Counted from the first letter of the stretch, positions 36,673 through 45,149 are shown. The stretch: DNA of 53,574 nucleotides from Bacilli bacterium (GCA_017938725.1 JAGBAW010000036.1:1-53574); one strand, 5' to 3'. Notes: a model not told the origin generated them from the letters alone. Program-made: numbers and translations.

Positions 36673-36999
36673 CATTGCCTAAGAATTGATGAATATTTAT
36701 GAAAACGTCCATAGAAACTATAGAATTTTCTTGTTATCTTAAAAAGAAACTAAAAACAAAAGTAAGTATGGGTAATTTAGATATAAAATTCATAAATGGG
36801 CATTTGATAAAGTTTGATAAAACAAAAAAGAATATGAGAATATAAAACTACATTTAATTAATAAAGAAATAGCATTACCAAAATTAAAAATATAAAAATA
36901 AGAAAATATGAATGTAAAAGGAAATATAATGTTTGAAGAATTAAAAAAATATATAAAAGAGATATTAATATAAAAAAATAAACAAATAAAATAAGGAAT
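36673..36999 (+). other. AT-rich remnant region
   Basis: A 48-codon frame (36699-36845) with no RBS and several short Lys-rich frames downstream, all closed by frequent stops. It looks like decayed coding sequence. I see no RNA gene or promoter I can support. Confidence 0.4.
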
Positions 37000-37098
37000 A
37001 TGGCAACTGCTATCGAAGTTAAAACTTGTGGAGCATTAAATGTTGACGGAGAATCAGAAATGCCAGATTGTGAAGTTTGGTACCAAATTTATTTCTAA
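37000..37098 (+). CDS. 32-residue small protein
   Basis: RBS TAAGGA precedes ATG 37000. The peptide is MATAIEVKTCGALNVDGES, then EMPDCEVWYQIYF, with two Cys and an acidic middle. It is short, and nothing similar is recognised. Its base composition (GC-richer than its surroundings) and good RBS argue that it is translated. It may belong to the spore-surface locus on its right or be a peptide precursor. Confidence 0.45.
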   Translation: MATAIEVKTCGALNVDGESEMPDCEVWYQIYF

Positions 37099-37148
37099 AT
37101 TTCTTTTGTTCTTTTAGACTAATTATATTTTCAATATAATATATTGAT

Positions 37149-37157
37149 CATACAATA
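37149..37157 (+). promoter_or_regulatory. sporulation-sigma type -10 (CATACAATA)
   Basis: Matches CATANNNTA, the -10 of sigma-K (CATACAAT also fits sigma-E), 26 bp before ATG 37183. Similar motifs precede both collagen-like genes. Confidence 0.35.
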
Positions 37158-37182
37158 TATTGAAATAACCGGGGGTTATGAA

Positions 37183-37557
37183 ATGAATGATGACAAAATA
37201 AAGATAAAATGTAAAGTACTAGATAGTATAGATGAATACAAATTTAATATAAAAATATATGATTCGTATAATACATTAATATATTGTGGGAATACAGATG
37301 AGAGTGGTACCATGTATTTCAAACCTAAATATTATGGAGTGTATAAGGTAATTATTACTAATAAAAAAAATATATATCCAAGAAAGTTATGTAGTAGTAT
37401 TTTAATTTATAACAATTATTGTCATACATTTTTATTCAGTTTTTATAAATGTTTAAAAAATAAAAATAATCCTATTACAATTATATTAACAGATAAAAAT
37501 TATAAAAATTTACCAATAGAGAAAGGAGAGATATTATTATGGCCAAAGAACATTTAA
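37183..37557 (+). CDS. hypothetical surface-locus protein 1
   Basis: 124 residues. Two beta-rich segments (IKCKVLDSIDEYKFNIKIYDS, TMYFKPKYYGVYKVII) suggest a small Ig- or transthyretin-like fold. The C-terminus ITIILTDKNYKNLPIEKGEILL repeats in the next protein as INLTDANYSGLPIEEGNITL. RBS GGGGGTTATG. It overlaps the next gene by 19 bp. The pairing and the collagen-like neighbours suggest a spore-surface component; function unknown. Confidence 0.65.
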   Translation: MNDDKIKIKCKVLDSIDEYKFNIKIYDSYNTLIYCGNTDESGTMYFKPKYYGVYKVIITNKKNIYPRKLCSSILIYNNYCHTFLFSFYKCLKNKNNPITIILTDKNYKNLPIEKGEILLWPKNI

Positions 37558-38081
37558 TTCCTATTACTAATGGTAAAGGAAGTAAAGAATTGTCAAATGG
37601 TAACTACACTGTGTCAGCCAATGTTAATGGATATGATAATTCTACAATTTTACCTTTAGAACAGGAAATTACGCAAGATATAAATGAATATAGTTTTACA
37701 ATAAGTGCGGCTGGAACATTGACATTACATGTATCAGATGATGGAACTGATGTCGGGGTTCCAATAGAGGGAGCAGTATTTTATAGATGCGATTCATCAG
37801 GTGCTACTTATGGTGATCCTATAACTACAGATGTAGATGGGAATGCAATTTTTAATTTTGTACCATATTCTGATACTAATGCACCTATCATATATTTTAA
37901 GCAAATACAATCAGATGGTGAACATGATTTTAACGCAGAATTACAAAATACAACATTAGATACTGAAACAAAAACTTTAGAAATAATGAATCAAACTGCA
38001 GCAGAAAGACAGATAAATTTAACTGATGCTAATTATAGTGGACTACCAATAGAAGAAGGTAATATTACATTAACAGCTTAA
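37539..38081 (+). CDS. hypothetical surface-locus protein 2
   Basis: 180 residues, beta-rich. An N-terminal domain (YTVSANVNGYDNS) leads to an Ig-like or prealbumin-like central domain (GTLTLHVSDDG..VPIEGAVFYRCDSSG..TTDVDGNAIFNFVPY), and the protein ends in the LTDANYSGLPIEEGNI tail shared with the upstream protein. No signal peptide or membrane segment is visible, consistent with assembly on the outside of a spore from the mother cell. RBS AGAAAGGAGAG. Confidence 0.65.
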   Translation: MAKEHLIPITNGKGSKELSNGNYTVSANVNGYDNSTILPLEQEITQDINEYSFTISAAGTLTLHVSDDGTDVGVPIEGAVFYRCDSSGATYGDPITTDVDGNAIFNFVPYSDTNAPIIYFKQIQSDGEHDFNAELQNTTLDTETKTLEIMNQTAAERQINLTDANYSGLPIEEGNITLTA

Positions 38082-38087
38082 TATAGG

Positions 38088-38120
38088 AGTATTTAATAAA
38101 AAAACATTAAATACTTTTTT
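38088..38120 (+). terminator. terminator of the 37183-38081 operon
   Basis: A perfect stem AGTATTTAAT / ATTAAATACT, loop of A's and C, followed by six T. Confidence 0.9.
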
Positions 38121-38177
38121 GATATATAGTATTAAAATATACTTGTGTTTAACGATTATTCATATTATCTTTTAAAT

Positions 38178-38186
38178 CATAAAATA
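38178..38186 (+). promoter_or_regulatory. sporulation-sigma type -10 (CATAAAATA)
   Basis: CATANNNTA motif about 28 bp before ATG 38214. Confidence 0.35.
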
Positions 38187-38213
38187 TTACTATGAAAGGG
38201 GGTGTAAGAACAA

Positions 38214-38966
38214 ATGAATAACTGTAATAATAATGATGAAAAAATACTACAAATGATAGAACAAAATAAAAGATGTTGTAGACCGTGTTTTGGTCCAACA
38301 GGCCCAACGGGACCAACAGGTCCATCTGGTGGTCCAGCAGGTGTAATAACAGTTGGTAATACAATAACTGGTGAACCAGGGACTCAAGCTGCAGTTATCG
38401 AATCATTAGTTGATAATAATAATGTTTTAAATTTTGTAATTCCACAAGGTCCAACAGGCCCAACAGGTCCACAAAAAGTAAGATCAGCTTTTTTATTAAA
38501 GTTTGATGATAACTATGCACAAGATGGAATCGAAGTTTTATCAAATGGAAGATTACCAATTGATAGAATAGGAATTAAAACTAGTGATATTTGTGTGTTA
38601 GATCCTAATGATAATACTATACAATTTAATAAAGTTGGTAATTATAGAATTGACTTTACTGTAAATGCGTCTATACAATATCCTAATACGAATTTTGATC
38701 TTAATACTGATTTTATTTCCATAGGATTTAGAAGGGTTGATGATGGGGTTATATATGCAGGCGCTAGTGAATGGATTAATGATGAGGCATCGCATCAAAT
38801 AGTTGCAAATGGTCTATTTGTAGTAGATAATGTTGCAACACCATATGAACTTGTTAATTTTTCAAATAGAACTATTTATTTAAATAGCCCTGGGATAGAA
38901 AATTTAGGGTTACCTTCTTATTTTTTAAATCCAGTAGTTACTATTCTTATACAATATTTAGGCTAA
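38214..38966 (+). CDS. collagen-like exosporium-type protein
   Basis: 250 residues. The N-terminus [20 protein letters not shown] is shared with the gene at 39072. A short collagen-like stretch ([17 protein letters not shown]) follows, then the conserved VITVGNTITGEPGTQAAVIES segment, a second GPTGPTGP block, and a C-terminal C1q/TNF-like beta domain of about 145 residues. This is the BclA-like layout of exosporium glycoproteins that trimerise on spores. RBS AAAGGGGGTG. Confidence 0.85.
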   Translation: MNNCNNNDEKILQMIEQNKRCCRPCFGPTGPTGPTGPSGGPAGVITVGNTITGEPGTQAAVIESLVDNNNVLNFVIPQGPTGPTGPQKVRSAFLLKFDDNYAQDGIEVLSNGRLPIDRIGIKTSDICVLDPNDNTIQFNKVGNYRIDFTVNASIQYPNTNFDLNTDFISIGFRRVDDGVIYAGASEWINDEASHQIVANGLFVVDNVATPYELVNFSNRTIYLNSPGIENLGLPSYFLNPVVTILIQYLG

Positions 38967-39039
38967 TATGTTTATTATACTTTATATTGTAAATTTATGT
39001 ACTATTAGGGTTAATGATTATTCAAAAATTAATTACTTA

Positions 39040-39048
39040 CATAATATA
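39040..39048 (+). promoter_or_regulatory. sporulation-sigma type -10 (CATAATATA)
   Basis: CATANNNTA motif 24 bp before ATG 39072. Confidence 0.35.
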
Positions 39049-39071
39049 TTATAGAGAAAGGAGGAGTAAAA

Positions 39072-39428
39072 ATGAATAGTTGTAATAATGATGAGCAAAT
39101 ATTACAAATGATAGAACAAAATAAAAGATGTTGTAGACCATGTTTTGGTCCAACAGGTCCAACAGGCCCAACAGGACCTGCAGGAGGTCCAATAGGTCCA
39201 ACAGGATCAACAGGTCCAACAGGTGCAACAGGCCCAACAGGTCCAATAGGTCTTCAAGGAATAGCAGGACCACAAGGTATACAAGGTGAAATAGGACCAA
39301 CAGGCCCAACAGGTGCAACAGGTCCAATAGGTCTTCAAGGAATAGCAGGTCCTCAAGGTATACAAGGAGAAACAGGAGCAACAGGACCAACTCATCCGGT
39401 CAAAAGTGTAAAGTACCCTAATTTTTAA
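39072..39428 (+). pseudogene. 5' part of a collagen-like gene interrupted by an integrative element
   Basis: The first 106 codons encode the shared [11 protein letters not shown]-terminus and collagen triplets ([16 protein letters not shown]). At 39390 the frame enters foreign sequence and ends 12 codons later ([12 protein letters not shown]). The 3' part, still in the matching frame, lies at 48138-48531. Joined, they give a 237-residue protein. RBS AAAGGAGG. As it stands it would make a truncated stalk without its C-terminal domain. Confidence 0.9.
39384..39410. other. attL junction
   Basis: Collagen half-site GGACCA, core AC (39390-39391), then element half-site TCATCCGGTCAAAAGTGTA. The element half is the inverted partner of the one at attR (CACTTTTGGTTGGATGA). 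Confidence 0.85.
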
Positions 39429-39433
39429 AGCCA

Positions 39434-41005
39434 TTACACCAATGGCTTAAACTTATAATATATAGTTATTTTCAAGTTCTCATCAACCTCAATTTTATCA
39501 ATTAAGGAAGATAAAAGTTTCTTGTTTGGTTTTTTTAGTGATAAATACTCCTTTATCACTTTTTTATATTTATCATCATCAAAGTTATTTCTTGATTTTA
39601 AGTTGGTTAGTTTGGTTTCTATTTCTTGTATGAGTAAATAGGTTTTGTTATTTTGTTCTATAAGAAGATTATATTGTCTTTGAAAAGTGTTATCATCAAT
39701 TATGCCTTTAAGGTTTTGATTATAACATTTATCTATGCAAGTTTTATTTACCTCAATATCGGCTTTGTACTTGTCAAGTTTGATTTTCATTTCCTTTTCC
39801 ATTTTGATAGTTTTATCATTATCTTTTAGCAACGTTTCAAAGTCATTTGTCTTAAGATATTTTTTACACATCTTCTTTATTTCCTTTAATACGTTTTTCT
39901 CAAACTCATCATAATCAAACTTATGGGGAGTGCATACATTATACCTTAAGTTCTTTTTGTAATTGTTGCAAGTGCAATAGTGTTTTTCTACTATTTCTCC
40001 TTGTCTTTCCCATTTAGATATATTAACACCTATTGTATGCTTACACTCTTTGCAATACATAAAGCCACGAAATAAATACTCGTGAGATTTACAATTTCTA
40101 TTTTTATTCTTTGAGAACATATCTTGCACCAAATAAAAGGTTTCTTCATCTATTATAGCCGGACAAGCACCATTTGCTACAATCCATTTGTCTTTTGATG
40201 TTCGTTTCCTTACTTTACAATTAACCTTTTCTTCTCTACATTGAGTAAGATTGCCAATATAATCTTCATTTTTAAGAATATCGTTAATTGTCTTTGAGTG
40301 CCATATTCCAAATAGTTTTGTTTTTCTACCACGATTAAGATTTTTTTGTATGCTTGGTATTGGGACTTTTTCATCAGTTAAGACATTTGCTATCTTTTGA
40401 GTACCCATACCACTAATAGACATTTCAAATATTCTTTTAACAACTTCGCTTGTTTCTTCATCTATTAGCAACTCATATTTATTAAGTGGGTTTCTATAAT
40501 AGCCATAAGGGGCTGTACCACCCATAAACTTACCTTGTCTTTTAGAACTATTTAAACTATCTTTTATCTTTGTACTATCTCTTCTAACTTGTAATTCATT
40601 AAAGAAAGCCATACACAAAGTACCTTCGTTTAGTGTTTCCTTTTTATCAGTATCAATTTTATCATTGATAGCAATATATCTTACATTTTTTGAAGGGAAG
40701 TACTCCAATACATAATAAGTAAATGTTGCATAATTTCTTGCAAGTCTTGAAGTATCTTTTGTTATAACAAGGTTTATATTTCCCTTTTCTATATCATCTA
40801 ATAACTCTTTAAACTTTGGTCTATCATCAGTAGCACCACTTACACCATCATCTACATACTCTTTAACAATACGAAAGCCATTTGCTATACAAAACTCTGT
40901 AATTGCCTCTCTTTGATGTGTTATTGACTTACTCTCATCATCTAAATCATCTTCACGTGATAACCTCTCATATATACCAACTTTATATGTTCCATTATTA
41001 TTCAT
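39434..41005 (-). CDS. large serine recombinase of the element
   Basis: 523 residues. The catalytic domain has VGIYERLSREDDLDDESKSI (Ser nucleophile in RLSRED), ITKDTSRLARN, and GTLCMAFFNELQVRRDS. The recombinase domain has GGTAPYGYYRNP, and a zinc-ribbon (YCKECKH..HYCTCNNY) is followed by a coiled coil, the TndX/Tn4451-like layout. RBS AAAGGAGC. The stop lies 43 bp from the attL core, the usual position for an integrase. Promoter TGG-TATAAT at 41057-41052 (minus). Confidence 0.93.
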   Translation of the reverse strand: MNNNGTYKVGIYERLSREDDLDDESKSITHQREAITEFCIANGFRIVKEYVDDGVSGATDDRPKFKELLDDIEKGNINLVITKDTSRLARNYATFTYYVLEYFPSKNVRYIAINDKIDTDKKETLNEGTLCMAFFNELQVRRDSTKIKDSLNSSKRQGKFMGGTAPYGYYRNPLNKYELLIDEETSEVVKRIFEMSISGMGTQKIANVLTDEKVPIPSIQKNLNRGRKTKLFGIWHSKTINDILKNEDYIGNLTQCREEKVNCKVRKRTSKDKWIVANGACPAIIDEETFYLVQDMFSKNKNRNCKSHEYLFRGFMYCKECKHTIGVNISKWERQGEIVEKHYCTCNNYKKNLRYNVCTPHKFDYDEFEKNVLKEIKKMCKKYLKTNDFETLLKDNDKTIKMEKEMKIKLDKYKADIEVNKTCIDKCYNQNLKGIIDDNTFQRQYNLLIEQNNKTYLLIQEIETKLTNLKSRNNFDDDKYKKVIKEYLSLKKPNKKLLSSLIDKIEVDENLKITIYYKFKPLV

Positions 41006-41075
41006 TTATGCTCCTTTCGTATAATGAAACACATTCTTAATATACATATATATTATACCACTTTTTCCCTTATTT

Positions 41076-41180
41076 TTAAAGGGTTTCGGTCATTTTATCA
41101 TTAAAATATATTATTAAAAATTGTTCCATAATATCTTGAAAAGTTTTGCCATTTTCATTAAATACACTTTCAATAATCAT
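41076..41180 (-). CDS. 34-residue protein upstream of the recombinase
   Basis: ATG at 41180 with RBS TTGGAGGAAA. The peptide reads MIIESVFNENGKTFQDIMEQ and then FLIIYFNDKMTETL. Similar short acidic-helical proteins are common next to recombinases in clostridial integrative elements, and a role in directing recombination is possible but not shown. A 19-bp element repeat lies about 120 bp upstream. Confidence 0.55.
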   Translation of the reverse strand: MIIESVFNENGKTFQDIMEQFLIIYFNDKMTETL

Positions 41181-41301
41181 TTGTTTCCTCCAACTAATTC
41201 TATGTAAAATTAGATTAGATTATTTCTTTCAAAGTGCTTTTTATTTTATCAACTTATAAAAATATTAAAACTACTTAAGAGCATAAAATAAGACAATCGT
41301 T

Positions 41302-41320
41302 GTTCGGTTTTTGTTTGGTA
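41302..41320. repeat. 19-bp element repeat, copy 1 of 3
   Basis: GTTCGGTTTTTGTTTGGTA, 122 bp upstream of the small gene that precedes the recombinase. Confidence 0.85.
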
Positions 41321-41357
41321 GTTAAAAAAGAGTAAGCAAATAGTACTTACTATCTAC

Positions 41358-41657
41358 TTACTTCTTAATTGGCTTACCATATTGCTTGGTTAAGTCCATA
41401 CCTTTGATACAAGTATAACAATTAACCGGTACTCTTTTTTGTGGGTCAAGTTCCATAAACTTTACTATATCGTTATAGCACTCTTTGAATAGCCTAATAA
41501 ACTCTCTTTTCTTTTGTTCGTGTTCTTGTTGTTCGTTATAGTACTTATCCATTGTGTTAAGTATTTCATCTTCTAAAGTGATATTGATTTCTTTATCACT
41601 CAAACCAAACCACTCTAATAGGTCGTCCATTTCCTTTTTATTTAGTGTTGTTTTCAT
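41358..41657 (-). CDS. hypothetical protein of the element
   Basis: 99 residues from ATG 41657 (RBS GAGGAGAC; a longer frame begins upstream without an RBS). Helical and acidic, with LEWFGLSDKEINITLEDEIL, and ending CYTCIKGMDLTKQYGKPI. The two Cys (CYTC) could form half of a metal site. No family recognised. It lies directly downstream of the DnaB-like gene, on the same strand. Confidence 0.55.
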   Translation of the reverse strand: MKTTLNKKEMDDLLEWFGLSDKEINITLEDEILNTMDKYYNEQQEHEQKKREFIRLFKECYNDIVKFMELDPQKRVPVNCYTCIKGMDLTKQYGKPIKK

Positions 41658-41749
41658 ATTGTCTCCTCGTAGTTGGTGGGGGTGGGTTTTTTCGATTTTT
41701 GTAAATATGTTCCTATAAGCACCCATTGCCCCTACATAAAACTACTAAA

Positions 41750-42619
41750 TTATTTTTCAATAAAAGTATTGTACTTGGTGTTAAAATCAAAGTTTATTTT
41801 TCCTAATGCACCATATCTATTCTTGATGATACTTAAGGTTATTTTTCTTGGGTTCTTTCTTGCCTCATAATCTCTATCATTACCATTTGAGTTGGTATAT
41901 TCTAAACCAATAAGCACATCACTTGTATATTCTATACTTCCACTTTCTTTAAAACTTTCCATTGTGATACTTCCACTATAATTAGCACGATTAAGGCTAC
42001 TTATAGCAACAATAGTTATACCTAAACTTTTACTCAATTCTTTAAGGCTTTTGGTTATCAAATCAATTGCTTGTTTGTCATTACTATTTTTATCATTTAG
42101 TATATATTGCAAATAGTCTATAATAACAATTACATTGTCATTTGGGTTGCACTCTCTAAATTGGGTTATAAATGCCTTTATATCACGAATATCATAGATA
42201 TAGTCTATTGAGTAAAGGTTATTTGCTATTGGCTCGTATCGTTGCAATATGGAGTTATAATCTATGGTTTCATCATTAGACATCAACTCATCACAAGTAA
42301 GTTGTTGCAAGTTTTCATCTTGAAACGTAAGCCTACTTAAACTCTTTGAGATTAAATCAAATCTTGACATCTCTAAAGAAAAGAATAAGACTTTGGTATT
42401 TTCCAAACTTGCCATATTATCTGCCACTTGGAGCATAAAAGTTGTCTTACCCAAACTTGGTATTGCCCCTAAAGTAATAAGTCCTCTTGGTATGCCACCA
42501 TTAAGCAAGTTATCTAACTTATTAAAGCCTAAAGGTGTCTTTTTTACTTTGGTGTCATCTTGAATATAATGTATATATTCTTCTAACAATTGTGTTGTGT
42601 TCTTGATTTCTTCGTTCAT
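41750..42619 (-). CDS. DnaB-like replicative helicase / RecA-fold ATPase
   Basis: 289 residues. Walker A is GAIPSLGKTTFML; the Walker B strand is NVIVIIDYLQYI; FFSLEMSRFDL and the sensor GITIVAISSLNRA match the DnaB C-terminal ATPase domain. The N-terminal primase-interaction domain of chromosomal DnaB is missing, as in plasmid and phage helicases. It probably helps the element replicate after excision. Start ATG 42619 after AAGGAGAC; a frame extension to 42700 has no RBS. Confidence 0.85.
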   Translation of the reverse strand: MNEEIKNTTQLLEEYIHYIQDDTKVKKTPLGFNKLDNLLNGGIPRGLITLGAIPSLGKTTFMLQVADNMASLENTKVLFFSLEMSRFDLISKSLSRLTFQDENLQQLTCDELMSNDETIDYNSILQRYEPIANNLYSIDYIYDIRDIKAFITQFRECNPNDNVIVIIDYLQYILNDKNSNDKQAIDLITKSLKELSKSLGITIVAISSLNRANYSGSITMESFKESGSIEYTSDVLIGLEYTNSNGNDRDYEARKNPRKITLSIIKNRYGALGKINFDFNTKYNTFIEK

Positions 42620-42858
42620 TGTTGTTAGTCTCCTTGAGTATAAGTTATATAATATACTCTTATAATAAATCAAACATTTTCCATACCTAAACAACTTCAT
42701 TTTCTCTTAATAGACCACCACTCAACAATGAGTTGGTGGGCTACATTAGTATTATTAATATTATTAGAGCTTTGACACTCTCTCAATGCCTTATAGATAA
42801 AGGGTTTATAAAAACACTACCTACTAAATAGCAAATCCATTCTACTTTATAAACTAAA

Positions 42859-43599
42859 TTATCTACTTTCTAATACTATCTTTGACCTTATAAACTCAAT
42901 ATAATTAGTTGGCTCACTTTCTACATAATGCCACATAAAACCTAATAGGCTACAAGTAAATGTTAAGTTTGTTTCAAATGGTTTGATAATAGACCTATGG
43001 ACTTGTCTTTGTTCCTTTGGTAAATCTTCGTACAAAGGTAATAAAGGACAATTCTTTATAAGTTCTTTTACTGATACAACTAACTCGTTATGTTTGCCTT
43101 GATTTCTTCTTTGGTGGAGTAGTAAATAGTTGCCTATGAATATACTATGTCTATAATACCTCACATCACTATTTAAAAGGCTTTTATTCACTTGATAGAA
43201 TTGTTTTGTCCTATCTAATAGATTGATGAACTCATCACTAAAAACGACCTTAAAATAACCCTTAAATTGAGTATAAGAGGCTATGATATTATCAACACTA
43301 TACCACTTACTTTGATTATAGAGTTTATAACCATAACTAATAGATGATATGTAGTGTAATGAGCCTTTAAAAGCATTGATATTGCCTATACTTAATTTGT
43401 TGTGTATCTCATCACAAGTAATAATATACGTGTTCTCATTAAGTCCATTTTCAGTTAATAGGCTACATAGATATAGCATAACCTTAAAAGTGTTAATGGG
43501 GTTATCATATTGTTTGTTAGCATTGTTTAGAGATAAATAATAGTCCATATTTTCAATGGTGGTATTATTACAATACCTAACTTTGATTAAGTTAAGCAA
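42859..43599 (-). CDS. replication-initiator candidate
   Basis: At least 246 residues; basic, mainly helical, with a winged-helix-like core (CDEIHNKLSIGNINAFKGSLHYISS). Size and position one gene before a DnaB-like helicase fit a plasmid-type initiator, but no motif is decisive. The start is unclear: the only standard codon is TTG 43599, without an RBS. A strong AGGAGG lies at 43653-43648, and the same frame stays open up to an ATT at 43638 placed 9 bp after it. Confidence 0.5.
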   Translation of the reverse strand: MLNLIKVRYCNNTTIENMDYYLSLNNANKQYDNPINTFKVMLYLCSLLTENGLNENTYIITCDEIHNKLSIGNINAFKGSLHYISSISYGYKLYNQSKWYSVDNIIASYTQFKGYFKVVFSDEFINLLDRTKQFYQVNKSLLNSDVRYYRHSIFIGNYLLLHQRRNQGKHNELVVSVKELIKNCPLLPLYEDLPKEQRQVHRSIIKPFETNLTFTCSLLGFMWHYVESEPTNYIEFIRSKIVLESR

Positions 43600-43791
43600 T
43601 AGGTTATTAAAATACTTATTCTCGTATATCTTGTAAATAGTCTAACACCTCCTCATAAAATCTCTAATTGATTTTACAATTCAATTATATTTTAAAATGG
43701 GAGCGTGTGTTAAGTCTTTAACCTTAACAAAGGTAGCATATTTTTTTCAATAAAAAAAGTATATAAGCATTGAGCCTATATACTATATCAA

Positions 43792-44277
43792 TTATTCTTT
43801 AGAATATGTATAACCATTTTCATCAGTTAGTCCTATATCATCAACGTAAATTGTATGGTTATAAGAGCCATCTAATTGTCCGTTAGCATAACCATTAATT
43901 GTATAATTTATATAAATTGTTTCGCCTGAAGATGTATAAGAACAACTTTGAATAGAGGGTTTATCTGGTAAAGAACAAATATTGTTTTCACTTAATATTA
44001 CCTTATTTCCCAATTGACATTTTCCGTAAGTATCACATTTATATACACCATTAATAGATGTATCATTACTTGCACCACCAATATTAAATATCTTACTACC
44101 ACCAAAGATTATTAAAACTAATACAATTATGCCACCTATGATTAGATAATTTTTTTTATTAGATGATATTTTTAAATCGTTAGTCTTATTTTTTTTATTA
44201 GGACAAGCACAATTAGGACAAGCACTTGCTTTATCACTAAACTCCTTGCCACATTCACTACATTTAATTAAAGCCAT
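43792..44277 (-). CDS. zinc-ribbon membrane protein A
   Basis: 161 residues. The N-terminal zinc ribbon is CSECGKEFSDKASACPNC, followed by a basic linker, one transmembrane helix (about 44-62, YLIIGGIIVLVLIIF), and an external beta-rich domain with four Cys (YKCDTYGKCQLG..ICS..SCSY) that may form disulfides. Orientation would put the ribbon inside. It shares its N-terminus with the protein at 44400. Role unknown. Confidence 0.7.
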   Translation of the reverse strand: MALIKCSECGKEFSDKASACPNCACPNKKNKTNDLKISSNKKNYLIIGGIIVLVLIIFGGSKIFNIGGASNDTSINGVYKCDTYGKCQLGNKVILSENNICSLPDKPSIQSCSYTSSGETIYINYTINGYANGQLDGSYNHTIYVDDIGLTDENGYTYSKE

Positions 44278-44294
44278 ATTATATTCCTTTCAAA

Positions 44295-44375
44295 TTATTT
44301 TTTTCTTTTCTTATCAATAACAACTGCAACAACAATTACTACAACAACTACTATTGCAACAAGACCTATAGCCAT
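44295..44375 (-). CDS. 26-residue hydrophobic peptide
   Basis: ATG at 44375 with RBS GAAAGGTG. The peptide is MAIGLVAI followed by Val-rich sequence and the basic tail IDKKRKK: one membrane helix. It lies between the two zinc-ribbon membrane protein genes on the same strand. It may be a small membrane subunit, or a toxin-like peptide; the sequence cannot decide. Confidence 0.55.
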   Translation of the reverse strand: MAIGLVAIVVVVVIVVAVVIDKKRKK

Positions 44376-44399
44376 TTTATACACACACCTTTCATAAAA

Positions 44400-45074
44400 C
44401 TATTTTTTCTTTTTCTTGCTAATGAAGAAAAAGACTACACCTATAATAGCCACAAAGAAAATTATTGTTTTCAAAGGGCTTACAAAACCTCTATTATTGT
44501 TAAATAATGTGAATAGCAATAGAAGAATAAGCACTATTGCAACTATCAAAGCCAAGTGATTTTGAAAGAAATTACCACTTGTACCCTTATTGCTTATAGT
44601 AGGTGCATTTTCTATATTGTTTTTATCATAAGTAGTTATATTACCAACAATACATCTACCCGTTGAACCCGACCAACTACCTTTTGTTAAGATTTCAATA
44701 ACTGTTAATTCATCATTTGCTTTTACCTCAAATTGTTTTCCGTCCTGTTCTTGTGAGGTAGAGGTAGTGATAGGAGTTGCCATTGTGTTTATACCATTAG
44801 TAGCAACTATTGTACTTTGGTTTTTAACTTGTGTTATAGTACTGATATAATGTGTTCCAATAGGTACTTCTATTTCTATGCTTTTATTACCACCGACACC
44901 AATTTGTCCTACGGGTTGATTATCAATAAAAACACTACACCTTAAAGCAAGACCACCACTCTTAATAATTCTTACTTTCTTTTTTTCTTTTTCAATAGGA
45001 CAACCACAATTCATACAAGCATTTGCCTTATCACTTATTTCTTTCCCACACTCTTGACACTTAATTAAAGCCAT
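44400..45074 (-). CDS. zinc-ribbon membrane protein B
   Basis: 224 residues. The zinc ribbon CQECGKEISDKANACMNCGC matches that of the protein at 43792. A beta-rich domain follows (ALRCSVFIDNQPVGQIGVGGNKSIEIEVPIGTHYI), then two transmembrane helices near the C-terminus (about 175-190 and 200-217) and a Lys-rich tail. First gene of this minus-strand group; promoter TGG-TATAAT just upstream, facing a divergent XRE regulator gene. Confidence 0.7.
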   Translation of the reverse strand: MALIKCQECGKEISDKANACMNCGCPIEKEKKKVRIIKSGGLALRCSVFIDNQPVGQIGVGGNKSIEIEVPIGTHYISTITQVKNQSTIVATNGINTMATPITTSTSQEQDGKQFEVKANDELTVIEILTKGSWSGSTGRCIVGNITTYDKNNIENAPTISNKGTSGNFFQNHLALIVAIVLILLLLFTLFNNNRGFVSPLKTIIFFVAIIGVVFFFISKKKKK

Positions 45075-45110
45075 AACATCGTACTCCTTTCAATTATAAT
45101 TATACCACAA

Positions 45111-45149
45111 AATCAAACTACCGGTGCATATAATTATAACTGATAGTTT
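45111..45149. promoter_or_regulatory. operator-like dyad between divergent genes
   Basis: TCAAACTA (45111-45118) and its inverse TAGTTTGA (45142-45149) flank the divergent promoters of the zinc-ribbon protein gene and the XRE gene. It is a likely binding site for the XRE repressor. Confidence 0.5.

Noticed and set aside
36699-36845. A 48-codon ORF
   Set aside because: No RBS, Lys-rich low-complexity translation, and it lies in a region of broken frames.
39150-39395. Regular short repeats (GGTCCAACAGG and variants), CRISPR-like at first sight; also at 48140-48380
   Set aside because: The period is 9 bp or multiples, in frame with Gly-x-y codons. They encode collagen triplets; there are no spacers of constant length and no cas genes.
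39049-39434. Leu-rich and Cys/Trp-rich open frames on the minus strand over the collagen genes (also 48109-48406)
   Set aside because: They are by-products of GGNCCNACN repeats on the coding strand, without RBS or domain content.
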